This document shows positions 24,926 to 35,410 of a stretch of DNA of 64,000 nucleotides, piece by piece. The notes beneath the pieces were generated by a model. The model worked only from the letters and a program-made list of their open reading frames with translations, had not been told where the DNA came from and made no database searches. How positions within the stretch are numbered: position 1 is the stretch's first letter; the number at the start of each line of letters is the position of its first letter. The DNA is from Thermococcus gorgonarius. GTDB lineage: Archaea > Methanobacteriota_B > Thermococci > Thermococcales > Thermococcaceae. Both the position numbers and the translations under genes were made by a program. Location: contig NZ_CP014855.1 of NCBI RefSeq assembly GCF_002214385.1, forward strand, positions 992,001 through 1,056,000. The letters run 5' to 3'.

Positions 24926-27901
24926 TCAGCTGCCCTCCCATATCGTGTACTCTTTTTGGGCCAAGAATACCGGCTCGAGCCTCTTCCTGTAGACCACGAA
25001 GTTGTCACCGTACTTCTCCTTGAGCTTCTCTATGTATGTCGAGAAGACGTCTTCAGGGACGCTGACGTGGGCTTTTATCACGTTGTTGTTCCCTGCCTTA
25101 ACGGCAAGACCCTCCTTGACCGGAATGTACGCCACGATCTCCTGATAAGGATCGAGGTAGAAATCATCCTTGTAAATGTCGTTGCCGTTCGGAGTGAGGT
25201 AGTAGACGATGCTGGCCCTCAGGGCGAGGGTCACATTGGCGTAGTCTTTCCTAAATGCCGCTGTAAGCTCCATGTCTCCGCTCTCGCCTGGAGCCACTGG
25301 AAAGCTCGGATTGACTTCCTTACCGTTCACCTTCACCGGCCCGTCCAAAACGCCAACGGGGCCCTCCTGAACAAGCACCAGCCTGTAATCGGTGGCGTTG
25401 GGAACGTCGATGCTGAGTGTGATCGGAGTCTCGTTGAGGTGGTTGATGTAAAGCCCGGTTGCAAGCGTTTCCCTCTCTATAAGGCTTCCGTTGTTGTAGG
25501 CCTCGAATATTAGCGTCCCGTCCTTAACGTCCCTTCCGAAGGCCGATATGTAGATCCTGAAGGTGTGGTTGCCGACCGGAAGCTTCGTGGGCAGGAACGT
25601 TGAGTAAACCTGCTGCCACGTCCCGTTCTCGACGGTTCCGTTGGTCAGCATGTCTATCCTGTAGACGGCGAAGGGCTGGAACCGGTAAGTGTTAACCCCG
25701 CCCTCGGCTTTAACGAGCTTGAAGTTGGCCCTGAGCTTCATGGAGTCGGTTATGTTCCTCGGGTCGAGGTAGTTGAAGGCGAGCTGGACGAAGTTGCTGA
25801 AGGCTATCTTGTCGTAGGCGAGTAGTCCAAAGTTCGGGGAGAACCTGTAGAGGACGTAAGGAACGTTGGGCTGCTTGTTCTGGTAGACAGAACCCGTAGA
25901 GAGGTCGACTATGGTGTCGGGCACGTACTGGAGCACCTGGCCGTTCCTGTTCACCACCCTAACGTAGTAGGTCTTGCTCTGGTTGTCGAAGACCATGGTG
26001 GAGCCGTACTGGGGCCCGACGGGCATGAACATCGGGTTGTGCTCGTACTCACCGTAGGTTATGGCACCGCCGAGATAGCTTATGGCGTTGAACTTGTATA
26101 TGTCACTCTGCCAAGTTATGAGGTAGTTCAGGCCCCAGGCCTCAAAGTCCTGTTCCGCTTCGTTTCCGCTGTGCGAGAAGAAGTCCGCGAGGATGTACCT
26201 CCTGTCGTAGGCATGACCACCGTCCGTTGATGCCCTCCTGTGTGAAAGAAGGCTCGACTCAATCCAGTAGCCGTAGTCCCACCAGCTGGTCGCGCTGTCG
26301 AGGGGGTTCGTGTTGTCCTTCATCCAGAGGAGTGTGTTCTGCCAGCTCTCGGGAACCTGTTCGCCCGCGGCCATACTGTCGGCCATCTTGCCCATGTCCC
26401 TCGCGCCTATTACTGGGAGGGGCAGGAAGAGCAGTATCAGGACGAGGGCGTACATTGCCTTGGTTCCAAGTCTCTCATCCATCCTCTCGATGGCCACTAT
26501 GAACTCCCCAAGGAGAAGACCTGCAAGGAGTATCACCGCACCCGAGGCCTGGAAGCTGAACCTAACGGCAGTCCAGAGGAAATAGGTGGCCGCTGCGTAG
26601 TAAGTAGCTAGGAAGACCTCCTTGTAGCCGGTTATGTCACCTCTGTAGAGCTTCCAGCCCATCCTGGACAGGAGAATGAGGAAGCCGACCAGCGAGAATA
26701 TGTACAGAATGCCGTCCTGACCGGTCCCGTTGACGTAGTGGATGCTGAAGACGTTCTTTACGTAGGCCCAGTTAGGTCTGGCGAGTTCCGCAACGGTCTG
26801 GTAGAGCGGGTTCGACTGGTACGCACCTCTCAGGAACTTCCAGAGGTCTCTTCCGAAGTAGACGTACGCCGCTATGAGGCCGAGGAGGCCGATCCCTAAG
26901 ACCGTCCCAAACCTATGCTTCTTATCGGAGTAGTTGAGGCCTACCTTTTCTCCGAAGAGCATCACCGCAGTCAGTGCCACTATGAAAAGGTAGACTTCAA
27001 GAGCGAAGATTATAAACGGTCTGTAGCCAATTAGGGGAATGCCCGTCATAGGCAGGGCGCCTAGGAGGACTATGAGCATCAGCGGGTAAAACTCGTAGGC
27101 GAACCTCTTGAGCTCTTTGATCCTTCCAAAGGTGAACAGGATTATCGGGTGGATCCCCATGAAGGCTATGAGCACACCAAGACCGAACTGGCTTCCATCC
27201 CAGCTCATCATAAAGAGCCAGCTGAAGAGTATGAAGAGCACTCCCCAGAGGAGTTTCTTCCAGGCCTTCCGGAGATCCCTCAAGTCAGCCCTCTCATCAA
27301 GGTAGTACGCCATAGCCAGGACAGCGAAGACGAAGAACATGAGGAACGGCGCCTCACCCCTGGCGTTGCCCGAGTAGGTCTTGGTATAGTTGGAGTAGGA
27401 GAAAGCAAGGAACACCGCTGCCCAGAAGCCTGCCCAATCGGAGTGGAGCTTCCTTCCCAGGAGGTACACTCCTATTATGGTTATGGCGCCAACCAGCGGA
27501 GTCCACATCTTGAAGAAGTCGAGCTCTGAGTAGCCCAGATGGCTGAATACAAGGTTGTAGACTTTAGCCGGGATGACGTAAAGACCGAGCGAGCCGCCGA
27601 GTTTTATTCCGGTCGGGGGATCTGCATAGGCGAAGTAGCTTGGTATGCCGTGCTTCACGGCCTCCTTAAAGATCTCGAAGTGATAGAAAGTGTCCGGATC
27701 AACCAGATACTTCAGTTTCGCCGTTTTCATTCTTATGATGTATCCGTAGTAAGCAACCAGCAGGACAATAAGTGCTAGCCCGTAGGCTTTAAGCTTAGGA
27801 TAAATCCCTGCGAGCTTTTTAAGGAATTCCGACTCTTTCTGGGGGGTTTTGGTTTGTTTTATCTTTTCCTTCTTTTTCTTCTTATCAACGTTCTTCACCA
27901 T
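24926..27901 (-). CDS. aglB: Oligosaccharyltransferase catalytic subunit AglB/STT3
   Basis: 991 residues. A basic N-terminal tail, then about 13 membrane helices (roughly 40-510), then a large extracellular globular domain. SWWDYGYWIE near residue 545 is the WWDYG acceptor-binding motif. LVDPDTFYHFE in the first external loop carries catalytic acids. It transfers the lipid-linked glycan to Asn in N-x-S/T of surface proteins. GGGGTTGCTGAA precedes ATG. glmS, 14 nt upstream on the same strand, makes glucosamine-6-phosphate, so glycan supply and transfer may be co-expressed. Confidence 0.95.
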   Translation of the reverse strand: MVKNVDKKKKKEKIKQTKTPQKESEFLKKLAGIYPKLKAYGLALIVLLVAYYGYIIRMKTAKLKYLVDPDTFYHFEIFKEAVKHGIPSYFAYADPPTGIKLGGSLGLYVIPAKVYNLVFSHLGYSELDFFKMWTPLVGAITIIGVYLLGRKLHSDWAGFWAAVFLAFSYSNYTKTYSGNARGEAPFLMFFVFAVLAMAYYLDERADLRDLRKAWKKLLWGVLFILFSWLFMMSWDGSQFGLGVLIAFMGIHPIILFTFGRIKELKRFAYEFYPLMLIVLLGALPMTGIPLIGYRPFIIFALEVYLFIVALTAVMLFGEKVGLNYSDKKHRFGTVLGIGLLGLIAAYVYFGRDLWKFLRGAYQSNPLYQTVAELARPNWAYVKNVFSIHYVNGTGQDGILYIFSLVGFLILLSRMGWKLYRGDITGYKEVFLATYYAAATYFLWTAVRFSFQASGAVILLAGLLLGEFIVAIERMDERLGTKAMYALVLILLFLPLPVIGARDMGKMADSMAAGEQVPESWQNTLLWMKDNTNPLDSATSWWDYGYWIESSLLSHRRASTDGGHAYDRRYILADFFSHSGNEAEQDFEAWGLNYLITWQSDIYKFNAISYLGGAITYGEYEHNPMFMPVGPQYGSTMVFDNQSKTYYVRVVNRNGQVLQYVPDTIVDLSTGSVYQNKQPNVPYVLYRFSPNFGLLAYDKIAFSNFVQLAFNYLDPRNITDSMKLRANFKLVKAEGGVNTYRFQPFAVYRIDMLTNGTVENGTWQQVYSTFLPTKLPVGNHTFRIYISAFGRDVKDGTLIFEAYNNGSLIERETLATGLYINHLNETPITLSIDVPNATDYRLVLVQEGPVGVLDGPVKVNGKEVNPSFPVAPGESGDMELTAAFRKDYANVTLALRASIVYYLTPNGNDIYKDDFYLDPYQEIVAYIPVKEGLAVKAGNNNVIKAHVSVPEDVFSTYIEKLKEKYGDNFVVYRKRLEPVFLAQKEYTIWEGS

Positions 27902-27915
27902 TTCAGCAACCCCCT

Positions 27916-29724
27916 TTACTCAACTGTGACGGACTTGGCAAGATTTCTCGGTTTATCGGGATCGTTGCCCCTCAACACGGCCAGATGGTAAGCGAGAAGC
28001 TGGAGGGGGACAACGTAAATTATAGGGGTCAAAAGCTCATCGACAGGAGGCATCTCTATTAGAACGTCGGAAACCCTTTCAAGTTCTTTCCTGTCGGAGA
28101 GAGCTATTATCATGGCCCCCCTTGCCCTGGCCTCCTCCATGTTGCTGACCATCTTTTCGAAAACTCTGCCGCTTGGATTTATCGCGATCACGGGAACACC
28201 GTCCTCAAGGAGGGCCAGCGGGCCGTGTTTGAGCTCGCCTGCGGAAATGCCTTCGGCGTGGATGTAGCTTATCTCCTTTAGCTTGAGAGCACCTTCAAGG
28301 GCTGTGGGGACGCTTATCCCCCTGCCGATGTAGAAGAAGTCCTTCCTGTCCTTTAGTGTTTCAGCAAGCTCCCTGAGGGAGCTGTTATAGCCAAGAACCT
28401 GCTCCACCAGTTCTGGGGCCCTTTCAAGTGTCCTCTCAAGCTCTTCCAGATACTTTTCATCGGCCGTTCCAAGAATCCTGGCCAGCTCTATGGCGAGCAT
28501 TGTGAGAACCGTGAGCTGAGTGGTGTAGGTCTTTGTTGCCGCAACACCTATCTCAGGTCCTGCATGGGTGTAGAGGGTTAAATCCGCTATCCTCGTCGCC
28601 ATACTGCCAACAACGTTGACGATAGCGAGTACTTTGGCCCCTTTCCTCTTAGCGAGCTTCATCGCCGCGAGCGTGTCAGCGGTTTCCCCGCTCTGGGTTA
28701 TGGCTATTACGAGCGTGTTCTCATCTATGAGGTCCTCGAACTCGTACCTGAACTCGCTCGCTTCTTCAACGAGGGGGGCTTTCTTAGCGAGCCGCTGGAG
28801 GAGGTATTTGCCCGCGAGGGCAGCGTGATAGGAAGTCCCCATGGCCACAAAGATGACCTTTTCATACTTCGCTATCTCCTCAGCAACCGACTTTATCACT
28901 TCCCTGTTGCCGTGTATGGCATCCCTTATGGCCCCTGGCTGCTCGTAAATTTCCTTCAGCATGAAGTGAGGAAAGCCGGCCTTTTCGGCCATCTCCAGCG
29001 TCCACTCTATCTCGTGGATTGGTTTCTCGACTATTTCACCGGTGTCAATCCGCTTCACGACGTAGGAGTCCTTAGTTATAACAGCGTACTCACCATCGTC
29101 CAGAAAAACGGCTTTGTTTGTGTACTCCAGAAAAGCGGGAACGTCGCTGGCGGCGAACATCTCGCCGTCCCCGATTCCGAGGACAAGGGGGCTCTCGTTT
29201 CTGACAACATAGAGCCTGTCGGGTTCATCAGCATACACTATGGCAAGTGCAAAAGAGCCCTTGAGCCTCTTTAAGGCCCTCCTAAGGGCTTCCTCAAAGT
29301 TTTCCGAGTTTTTGAGTTCCTCCTCTATAAGGTGGGCGATCACCTCGGTATCGGTGTCGCTCTCGAATCTGTGGCCCTTTTTCAAGAGCTCTTCCTTCAG
29401 CTCGGCAAAATTCTCAATTATTCCATTGTGCACGAGGACTATTTTTCCAGTGCAGTCCTTCTGGGGGTGAGCGTTAATATCGTTGGGAACGCCGTGAGTT
29501 GCCCATCTTGTGTGGCCGATCCCCCTGTTGCCATTCATTTCAAGGAAGCCAAGCCTCTCTGCGAGGTCATCTATCCTCCCGGCGCCCTTTCTAACATCAA
29601 GCTTCCCGCCGTCGTCAATTACAACGCCTGCAGAATCATAACCTCTGTATTCGAGTCTCTTTAGACCTTTCAATATGACTTCAGCCGCATTTCTATCGCC
29701 AATGTACCCTATTATTCCACACAT
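27916..29724 (-). CDS. glmS: Glutamine-fructose-6-phosphate aminotransferase (isomerizing)
   Basis: 602 residues. The N-terminal glutaminase begins MCGIIGYIG with the nucleophile Cys2, and [11 protein letters not shown] follows near 70. Two SIS isomerase domains fill the rest, including [17 protein letters not shown] and [15 protein letters not shown]. The C-terminus [13 protein letters not shown] is the family ending. It makes glucosamine-6-phosphate, first step to UDP-GlcNAc for glycans. The upstream in-frame codons are dropped because Cys2 must follow the initiator. Confidence 0.97.
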   Translation of the reverse strand: MCGIIGYIGDRNAAEVILKGLKRLEYRGYDSAGVVIDDGGKLDVRKGAGRIDDLAERLGFLEMNGNRGIGHTRWATHGVPNDINAHPQKDCTGKIVLVHNGIIENFAELKEELLKKGHRFESDTDTEVIAHLIEEELKNSENFEEALRRALKRLKGSFALAIVYADEPDRLYVVRNESPLVLGIGDGEMFAASDVPAFLEYTNKAVFLDDGEYAVITKDSYVVKRIDTGEIVEKPIHEIEWTLEMAEKAGFPHFMLKEIYEQPGAIRDAIHGNREVIKSVAEEIAKYEKVIFVAMGTSYHAALAGKYLLQRLAKKAPLVEEASEFRYEFEDLIDENTLVIAITQSGETADTLAAMKLAKRKGAKVLAIVNVVGSMATRIADLTLYTHAGPEIGVAATKTYTTQLTVLTMLAIELARILGTADEKYLEELERTLERAPELVEQVLGYNSSLRELAETLKDRKDFFYIGRGISVPTALEGALKLKEISYIHAEGISAGELKHGPLALLEDGVPVIAINPSGRVFEKMVSNMEEARARGAMIIALSDRKELERVSDVLIEMPPVDELLTPIIYVVPLQLLAYHLAVLRGNDPDKPRNLAKSVTVE

Positions 29725-29818
29725 GACCAAATCCCCCTTCGTCTTTTACTCTCTGAGTACATAAAGGTATGCCGTTAAAAGAGTTTCTGAGGAAAGGCGC
29801 AGAAAAGAGAAAGAAAAA

Positions 29819-30937
<1,119 letters not shown>

Positions 30938-30983
30938 CTAGTTCCCAGAGGCTAACAGTCGCTAATCTCATAAAAAATCCTCC

Positions 30984-31581
30984 TCATGGGTAGATCCTCA
31001 CCCCCATGGCATCCTCGCTGTTGTCATAAATCTCGCGGATTCTGAATAGGTACGCTGGCGTTCTACTCCAGTCCCTTGGCTTTTTCGGCCTGTGGAATAC
31101 GTCGTGGACGGCGTTGGTGTACTCCCAAATCTCATCCCCAGCGTGAACTTCGACCTCACAACGCACCTCGTATGAAGTGCTCGGAGGAGTGAAGAACAGT
31201 ATAGTCGCTTCCCTGCTCCCCGAGATGACGTTTTCCCATGTGTGCTTCTTCGCGAGCTCAAGGGAGACGAACTTCGTGAAGTCTATCTTTTCGCGGACGT
31301 ATATCTCGTTCAGGAGGAACTCAAGGGCTTTCCTTGGATTGTAGGGTTTTCTCAGCTCTTCTCTCAGCTTCTCTATCGTTTCGGACAAAAACTCCTCGCG
31401 GTGGACGAAGCCAATCCCCTTTATTGAACCGTTTACCCCGGCTTTTCCGCAGGTTATTATGGCGGCATTGTGCCGGGTGAAGCCTATTAACATCATCAGG
31501 GCCAAACTTTCCCTCCGCTAGCTTTCTTATTCCCTCAACCCTCTCCTCAAAGGCGTAACGGATGAACTCCTCCGGTATCAT
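30984..31581 (-). pseudogene. Hypothetical protein with an apparent frameshift near residue 27
   Basis: Two overlapping reading frames together look like one protein. Frame A starts at ATG 31581 after AAAGGTGG and reads MIPEEFIRYAFEERVEGIRK, ending in a low-quality tail. Frame B (31505 to 30984) has no normal ATG start but continues with protein-like sequence, LIGFTRHNAAIITCGKAGVNGSIKGIGF. Joining them in the GGGAAAGTTTGGCCCTGATG region gives about 198 residues. The options are a real disruption, a sequencing slip, a programmed frameshift, or two proteins, since TTG 31505 does have GGAGGG 6 nt upstream. I do not recognise the family. Confidence 0.55.
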
Positions 31582-31641
31582 TGGACCACCTTTCAGAGTT
31601 CACCCCCAAAGTTAAAAACGTCTTTCGGTCTAATATCGTCC

Positions 31642-32355
31642 ATGAAAAAGCCAGGACTACTCGAACTAGACACCGTCCCGTGCACCTTCATCGAGAGGCT
31701 CAACCGCTTCGTCGCTTTGGTGGAAGTTAAAGGGGAAACCAAAAGGGCCCTCGTCACGAACACTGGAAGGCTGGAGGAGTTCATGGTTCCGGGGAGGAAG
31801 GTTTTCTGTGTCCCAAAAACAGGCGGAAAGACGGACTTCATTTTGGTCGCCTTCGAAGACTTGGGAGGAAAAGGAGCTGTGATAGACACGAGAACTCAAG
31901 CCAAGGCTTTTGAGAGGGCTGTTGAGCTGGGTCTAATCCCATGGCTAAAGGACTGCTTTATAAAGAGGAAAGAGGTAACTGTAGGGAAATCCCGCCTCGA
32001 CTACCTATTCGGGTGTCCCAATGAAGAGGTCTACGCCGAGATGAAGAGCGCGGTTCTGAGGGGTGGAGAGCGCGGGGAATACGCAATGTACCCGGACTGC
32101 CCTTCAACGAGAGGTCAGAAGCATATAAGGGAGCTGATAGAGCTAAGAAGAAGCGGGAAACGGGCGATGATATTCTTCATCGGTGCCATGCCGGGCGTGG
32201 AGAAGTTTAAACCCTACGAGAAAGGTGACCCAGAGATAGCGAGGCTTTTGAGGGAAGCGAGAAAAGCTGGCGTTGAGATCCACGCCCTAAGTATCTCCCT
32301 AATTCCAGGAAAGGGCATCGTCCTTGAGAGGCCCGAGCTTGAAATCGAAATATAG
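31642..32355 (+). CDS. sfsA: SfsA family protein (DNA/RNA nuclease SfsA)
   Basis: 237 residues, full family length. An OB-like N-terminus (FIERLNRFVALVEVKGETKRALVTNTGRLEE) precedes a PD-(D/E)XK-like nuclease fold with the conserved DCPSTRGQKHIREL and EMKSAVL segments. SfsA was first linked to sugar fermentation in Escherichia coli and later called a nucleic-acid nuclease; its role in archaea is open. Convergent with rpoP, 3 nt apart. Confidence 0.9.
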   Translation: MKKPGLLELDTVPCTFIERLNRFVALVEVKGETKRALVTNTGRLEEFMVPGRKVFCVPKTGGKTDFILVAFEDLGGKGAVIDTRTQAKAFERAVELGLIPWLKDCFIKRKEVTVGKSRLDYLFGCPNEEVYAEMKSAVLRGGERGEYAMYPDCPSTRGQKHIRELIELRRSGKRAMIFFIGAMPGVEKFKPYEKGDPEIARLLREARKAGVEIHALSISLIPGKGIVLERPELEIEI

Positions 32356-32358
32356 AGG

Positions 32359-32508
32359 TCAGATGGCTTTAACCCTTCTTGCAACCTTTGGCCTCGGCTT
32401 GTAGAGTATCTTACTGCCGCAGTACGGGCAGCGAACTTCTCTGGCTGTGGCGAGGTCAAGCTCAACCTCCCTACCACACTTGGCACAGCGGTAGATTGCC
32501 TTTACCAT
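32359..32508 (-). CDS. rpoP: DNA-directed RNA polymerase subunit P
   Basis: 49 residues, MVKAIYRCAKCGREVEL then VRCPYCGSKILYK: the two CxxC pairs form the zinc ribbon of subunit P (eukaryotic Rpb12). ATG 32508 follows GGTGATGACC. L37Ae ends 32 nt upstream on the same strand, the usual archaeal arrangement of these two genes. Confidence 0.95.
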   Translation of the reverse strand: MVKAIYRCAKCGREVELDLATAREVRCPYCGSKILYKPRPKVARRVKAI

Positions 32509-32540
32509 GGTCATCACCCTGCGAAAAAAGAAGAAGGGCC

Positions 32541-32801
32541 TCACGCCTTGGAGACAACAACACGCTTTGCGACCTTTCCGGCCGGAGTGGTCGGCAGGTA
32601 TGCGCCGCCGGCGAAAGTGGCACCACACTTCTGGCACTGCCAGATTCCGGTGCTTATTCTCCTGACGGCCTTCCTTCCGCAGACCGGGCAGACGTGCTTC
32701 TGCTTCATCTTGGCTTCAACGGCGGCCACTCTTCTTCTTATCTTGAGACCGTACCTGGGACCAAACCTTCCGGCGGAACCGACCTTTGTGGTTCTTCCCA
32801 T
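32541..32801 (-). CDS. rpl37ae: Ribosomal protein L37Ae
   Basis: 86 residues. The N-terminus [20 protein letters not shown] and zinc ribbon [15 protein letters not shown]...[13 protein letters not shown] are diagnostic for L37Ae (L43e). The start is ATG 32801 after GGTGATGCTC. Likely co-transcribed with rpoP. Confidence 0.96.
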   Translation of the reverse strand: MGRTTKVGSAGRFGPRYGLKIRRRVAAVEAKMKQKHVCPVCGRKAVRRISTGIWQCQKCGATFAGGAYLPTTPAGKVAKRVVVSKA

Positions 32802-32933
32802 GAGCATCACCCCTAATTATCAACCTGTTTTCACGACTGTTGGGTTTTTTCGGGGACGTTTTATAAACCTTTGCATAGGGGAAACCCAGTCGGGTTTATA
32901 AGGTTTCTTTCTCAGATCAAACCGGTGGTAAGG

Positions 32934-33137
32934 ATGATCAGGGTAAAAGTGCTCGGAAGGGGAATAGAGAGGGAGATAGAATGGAAAAAAGGCATGCTCG
33001 TCAAGGACGTGCTCAGAGAGATTGGCTTCAACACCGAGAGCGCAATAGCGAGGGTGAACGGAAGGGTAGCCCTTGAGGATGAAGCCGTTGAAGACGGGGC
33101 CAACGTTGAGGTAATACCCGTGGTCTCCGGCGGGTAG
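32934..33137 (+). CDS. Ubiquitin-like sulfur carrier (ThiS/MoaD-like)
   Basis: 67 residues with a beta-grasp pattern: MIRVKVLGRGIEREIEWKKG, a helix (VKDVLREIGFN), and ending IPVVSGG. The C-terminal Gly-Gly is what E1-like enzymes adenylate. Could serve thiamine, molybdopterin or tRNA thiolation, or act as a protein modifier; no partner gene is adjacent, though a PP-loop ATPase lies at 62.9 kb. ATG 32934 follows GGTGGTAAGG. Confidence 0.85.
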   Translation: MIRVKVLGRGIEREIEWKKGMLVKDVLREIGFNTESAIARVNGRVALEDEAVEDGANVEVIPVVSGG

Positions 33138-33224
33138 TTATTTCGCCTATTGACGAAAGCCACATTGGCAGTAAGCGAAAACCTTTTAAACTTTTGGATA
33201 CCTACCATTCTCCAGGTGAACTGT

Positions 33225-33437
33225 ATGAACGGGATAAACCTGCTCAGGAGGAAATTAAACGTCGTTAAAAAGCAGAAGGAGTTGCTCATTCTCGAGGAGG
33301 CAAAGCTTGTGAGGATGGCACGTCAGAGGAAGGACGTGGCCAAGAAGCTTGAAAAGGTCAAGAAAGAAAAGTTCAGAGTTCTTGCCGAGGAGGCCAAACT
33401 GATTCGCGTCATAAAGCAGAGTGCCAAACCTGCCTGA
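33225..33437 (+). CDS. Small basic coiled-coil protein with internal duplication
   Basis: 70 residues, almost entirely helix, rich in Lys, Arg and Glu. It is built from two similar units of about 25 residues: KLNVVKKQKELLILEEAKLV and KLEKVKKEKFRVLAEEAKLI, both followed by R-x2-(R/K)Q-like ends. I do not recognise the family; nucleic-acid or ribosome binding is plausible for its charge. ATG 33225 follows AGGTGAACT. TATA-like ccttttaaac precedes at 33181. Confidence 0.65.
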   Translation: MNGINLLRRKLNVVKKQKELLILEEAKLVRMARQRKDVAKKLEKVKKEKFRVLAEEAKLIRVIKQSAKPA

Positions 33438-33546
33438 TTCTTTTTTTGCTGTACTTTAATTCGCGGGGAATTCAACTCCCCCATTCAACAAGCTTAAAAA
33501 GGCCTTTCTCCTATGTGCTTGAGGAGTAAAAGGAGAGGTGATTCTC

Positions 33547-34374
33547 ATGCCAAGGAAAGCCAAGGAGTATCCTGAGGAAGGGGAGTTCGTTGTTGCCACG
33601 GTTAAAAATATTCACCCTTACGGTGCGTTCCTCACGCTGGATGAGTACCCCGGCAAAGAGGGCTTCATGCACATAAGCGAGGTCGCTCCCACCTGGGTCA
33701 AGAACATAAGGGACTACATCAAAGAGGGGCAGAAGATAGTGGCGAAGGTCATAAGGGTCGATCCCAGCAAGGGACATATTGATCTGAGTTTAAAGCGCGT
33801 CAACCAGCAGCAGAGAAAGGCCAAGCTCCAGGAGTACAAGAGAGCCCAGAAGGCCGAGAACCTGCTCAAGATGGCGGCCGAGAAGATAGGAAAGGACTTT
33901 GAGACCGCCTGGCGGGAGGTCTGGGTTCCGCTTGAGGAGGAGTACGGGGAAGTTTACGCAGCCTTCGAAGATGCCGCCCAGAACGGAATAGAGGTTCTCA
34001 AGGGACTCATTCCCGACGAGTGGCTCAAGGCCCTCAAGCCCATAATCGAGGCCTACGTTGAGATACCGACAGTTACCATCGACGCCGAGTTTGAGATAAC
34101 GGTTCCAAAACCCAATGGAATCGAGATAATCAAAGAGGCCCTGATAAAGGCCAGGGACAGGGCAAATCAGGAAAAGGACATCGAAGTAAAGTTCTCCTAC
34201 CAGGGAGCACCGAGGTACAGAATAGACATCACGGCCCCAGACTACTATAAGGCTGAGGAAGTGCTGGAAGACATAGCCGAGGAGATACTAAGGGTGATTA
34301 AAGAAGCGGGCGGAGAGGCCACGCTGATCAGGAAGGAGAAGAGGATAAAGAAAGTCAAGAAGAGGGGTAAGTGA
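33547..34374 (+). CDS. eif2a: Translation initiation factor 2 alpha subunit
   Basis: 275 residues. An N-terminal S1 domain (EGEFVVATVKNIHPYGAFLTLDEY, GFMHISEVAP, GHIDLSLKRV), a helical middle domain and a C-terminal alpha/beta domain that contacts the gamma subunit. It is part of aIF2, which brings initiator tRNA to the ribosome. ATG 33547 follows GGAGAGGTG. The stop overlaps the nop10 start by one base, the conserved archaeal aIF2a-nop10-PAC2 order. Confidence 0.96.
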   Translation: MPRKAKEYPEEGEFVVATVKNIHPYGAFLTLDEYPGKEGFMHISEVAPTWVKNIRDYIKEGQKIVAKVIRVDPSKGHIDLSLKRVNQQQRKAKLQEYKRAQKAENLLKMAAEKIGKDFETAWREVWVPLEEEYGEVYAAFEDAAQNGIEVLKGLIPDEWLKALKPIIEAYVEIPTVTIDAEFEITVPKPNGIEIIKEALIKARDRANQEKDIEVKFSYQGAPRYRIDITAPDYYKAEEVLEDIAEEILRVIKEAGGEATLIRKEKRIKKVKKRGK

Positions 34375-34553
34375 TGAACTTCAGGATAAGGAAGTGCCCC
34401 AACTGCGGCAGATACACGCTCAAGGAAATCTGCCCGGTCTGCGGAACCAAGACCAAGGTAGCACACCCGCCGCGCTTCTCGCCGGAGGACCCCTACGGCG
34501 AATATCGGAGAAGGCTGAAGCGTGAGCTTTTAGGGATAACCAGGAGGGAGTGA
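34374..34553 (+). CDS. nop10: H/ACA RNP protein Nop10
   Basis: 59 residues, MNFRIRKCPNCGRYTLKEICPVCG: two CxxC pairs give the archaeal zinc ribbon, and the C-terminal FSPEDPYGEYRRRLKREL is the conserved helix that binds Cbf5. It is a core protein of pseudouridylation guides, so it works with the H/ACA RNAs at 2.9 and 7.0 kb. ATG overlaps the preceding stop (TGATG). Confidence 0.97.
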   Translation: MNFRIRKCPNCGRYTLKEICPVCGTKTKVAHPPRFSPEDPYGEYRRRLKRELLGITRRE

Positions 34554-34554
34554 G

Positions 34555-35355
34555 ATGAAAGAAACCATGATTTACCTCCTTGAAAGGCCCAAGCTCAGGG
34601 ACCCCGTGTTCATCGAGGGGCTCCCTGGAATAGGTTTGGTTGGAAAGCTGGCAGCGGATCATCTCATTCAGGAGCTCAACGCGGTCAAGTTTGCGGAGCT
34701 TTACTCGCCTCATTTCATGCACCAGGTTCTCATCAGGAAGAACTCAGTTGTCGAGCTCATGAAGAACGAATTCTATTACTGGAAGAATCCAGACGAGAAC
34801 GGAAGGGACCTGATAATCATCACTGGCGACCAGCAGGTTCCGCCCACGGACAGCCCGGGCCACTATGAAGTTGTCGGCAAGATGCTCGACTTCGTTCAGG
34901 AGCTCGGTGTGAGGGAGATAATCACCATGGGCGGCTACCAGGTTCCAGAGCTCCAGGGAGAGCCAAAGGTTCTCGCTGCTGTAACACACGAGGAACTCAT
35001 AGAGCACTACAAAGCAAAACTCGAAGGCTGCCAGGTTGAAGTTATCTGGAGGGAGGACGAGGGTGGAGCTATAGTCGGCGCCGCCGGTCTACTCCTTGGA
35101 ATGGGCAAGCTCCGCTCGATGTACGGTATAAGCCTGCTCGGCGAGAGCCTTGGGTACATCGTTGATCCTAAAGCGGCTAAAGCCGTTCTCTCGGCTGTCA
35201 CAAAGATACTGGGCATAGAACTCGACATGTCCGCCCTCGATGAAAGGGCAAAGGAAACCGAAGAGATACTCAGGAAGGTTCAGGAGATGCAGAGGGCGAT
35301 GCTTGAGCAGAGCATGCCCCCACAGCAGGAGGAAGAGGACAGGGGCTACCTCTGA
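34555..35355 (+). CDS. PAC2-family proteasome assembly chaperone-like protein
   Basis: 266 residues of the PAC2 fold: DPVFIEGLPGIGLVGKLAAD (17-36), IITMGGYQVPE near 125 and GAAGLLLGMGK near 175. The C-terminus ends EEDRGYL, with a penultimate Tyr like the HbYX tail by which activators dock on the 20S proteasome, though the preceding residue is Gly rather than strongly hydrophobic. Third gene of the aIF2a-nop10 unit. Confidence 0.87.
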   Translation: MKETMIYLLERPKLRDPVFIEGLPGIGLVGKLAADHLIQELNAVKFAELYSPHFMHQVLIRKNSVVELMKNEFYYWKNPDENGRDLIIITGDQQVPPTDSPGHYEVVGKMLDFVQELGVREIITMGGYQVPELQGEPKVLAAVTHEELIEHYKAKLEGCQVEVIWREDEGGAIVGAAGLLLGMGKLRSMYGISLLGESLGYIVDPKAAKAVLSAVTKILGIELDMSALDERAKETEEILRKVQEMQRAMLEQSMPPQQEEEDRGYL

Positions 35356-35410
35356 CTTAAGTTCTCCTCTCTTTACTCAACTTTGAAACAAAAAACAGAA
35401 AAGCGAGAAA

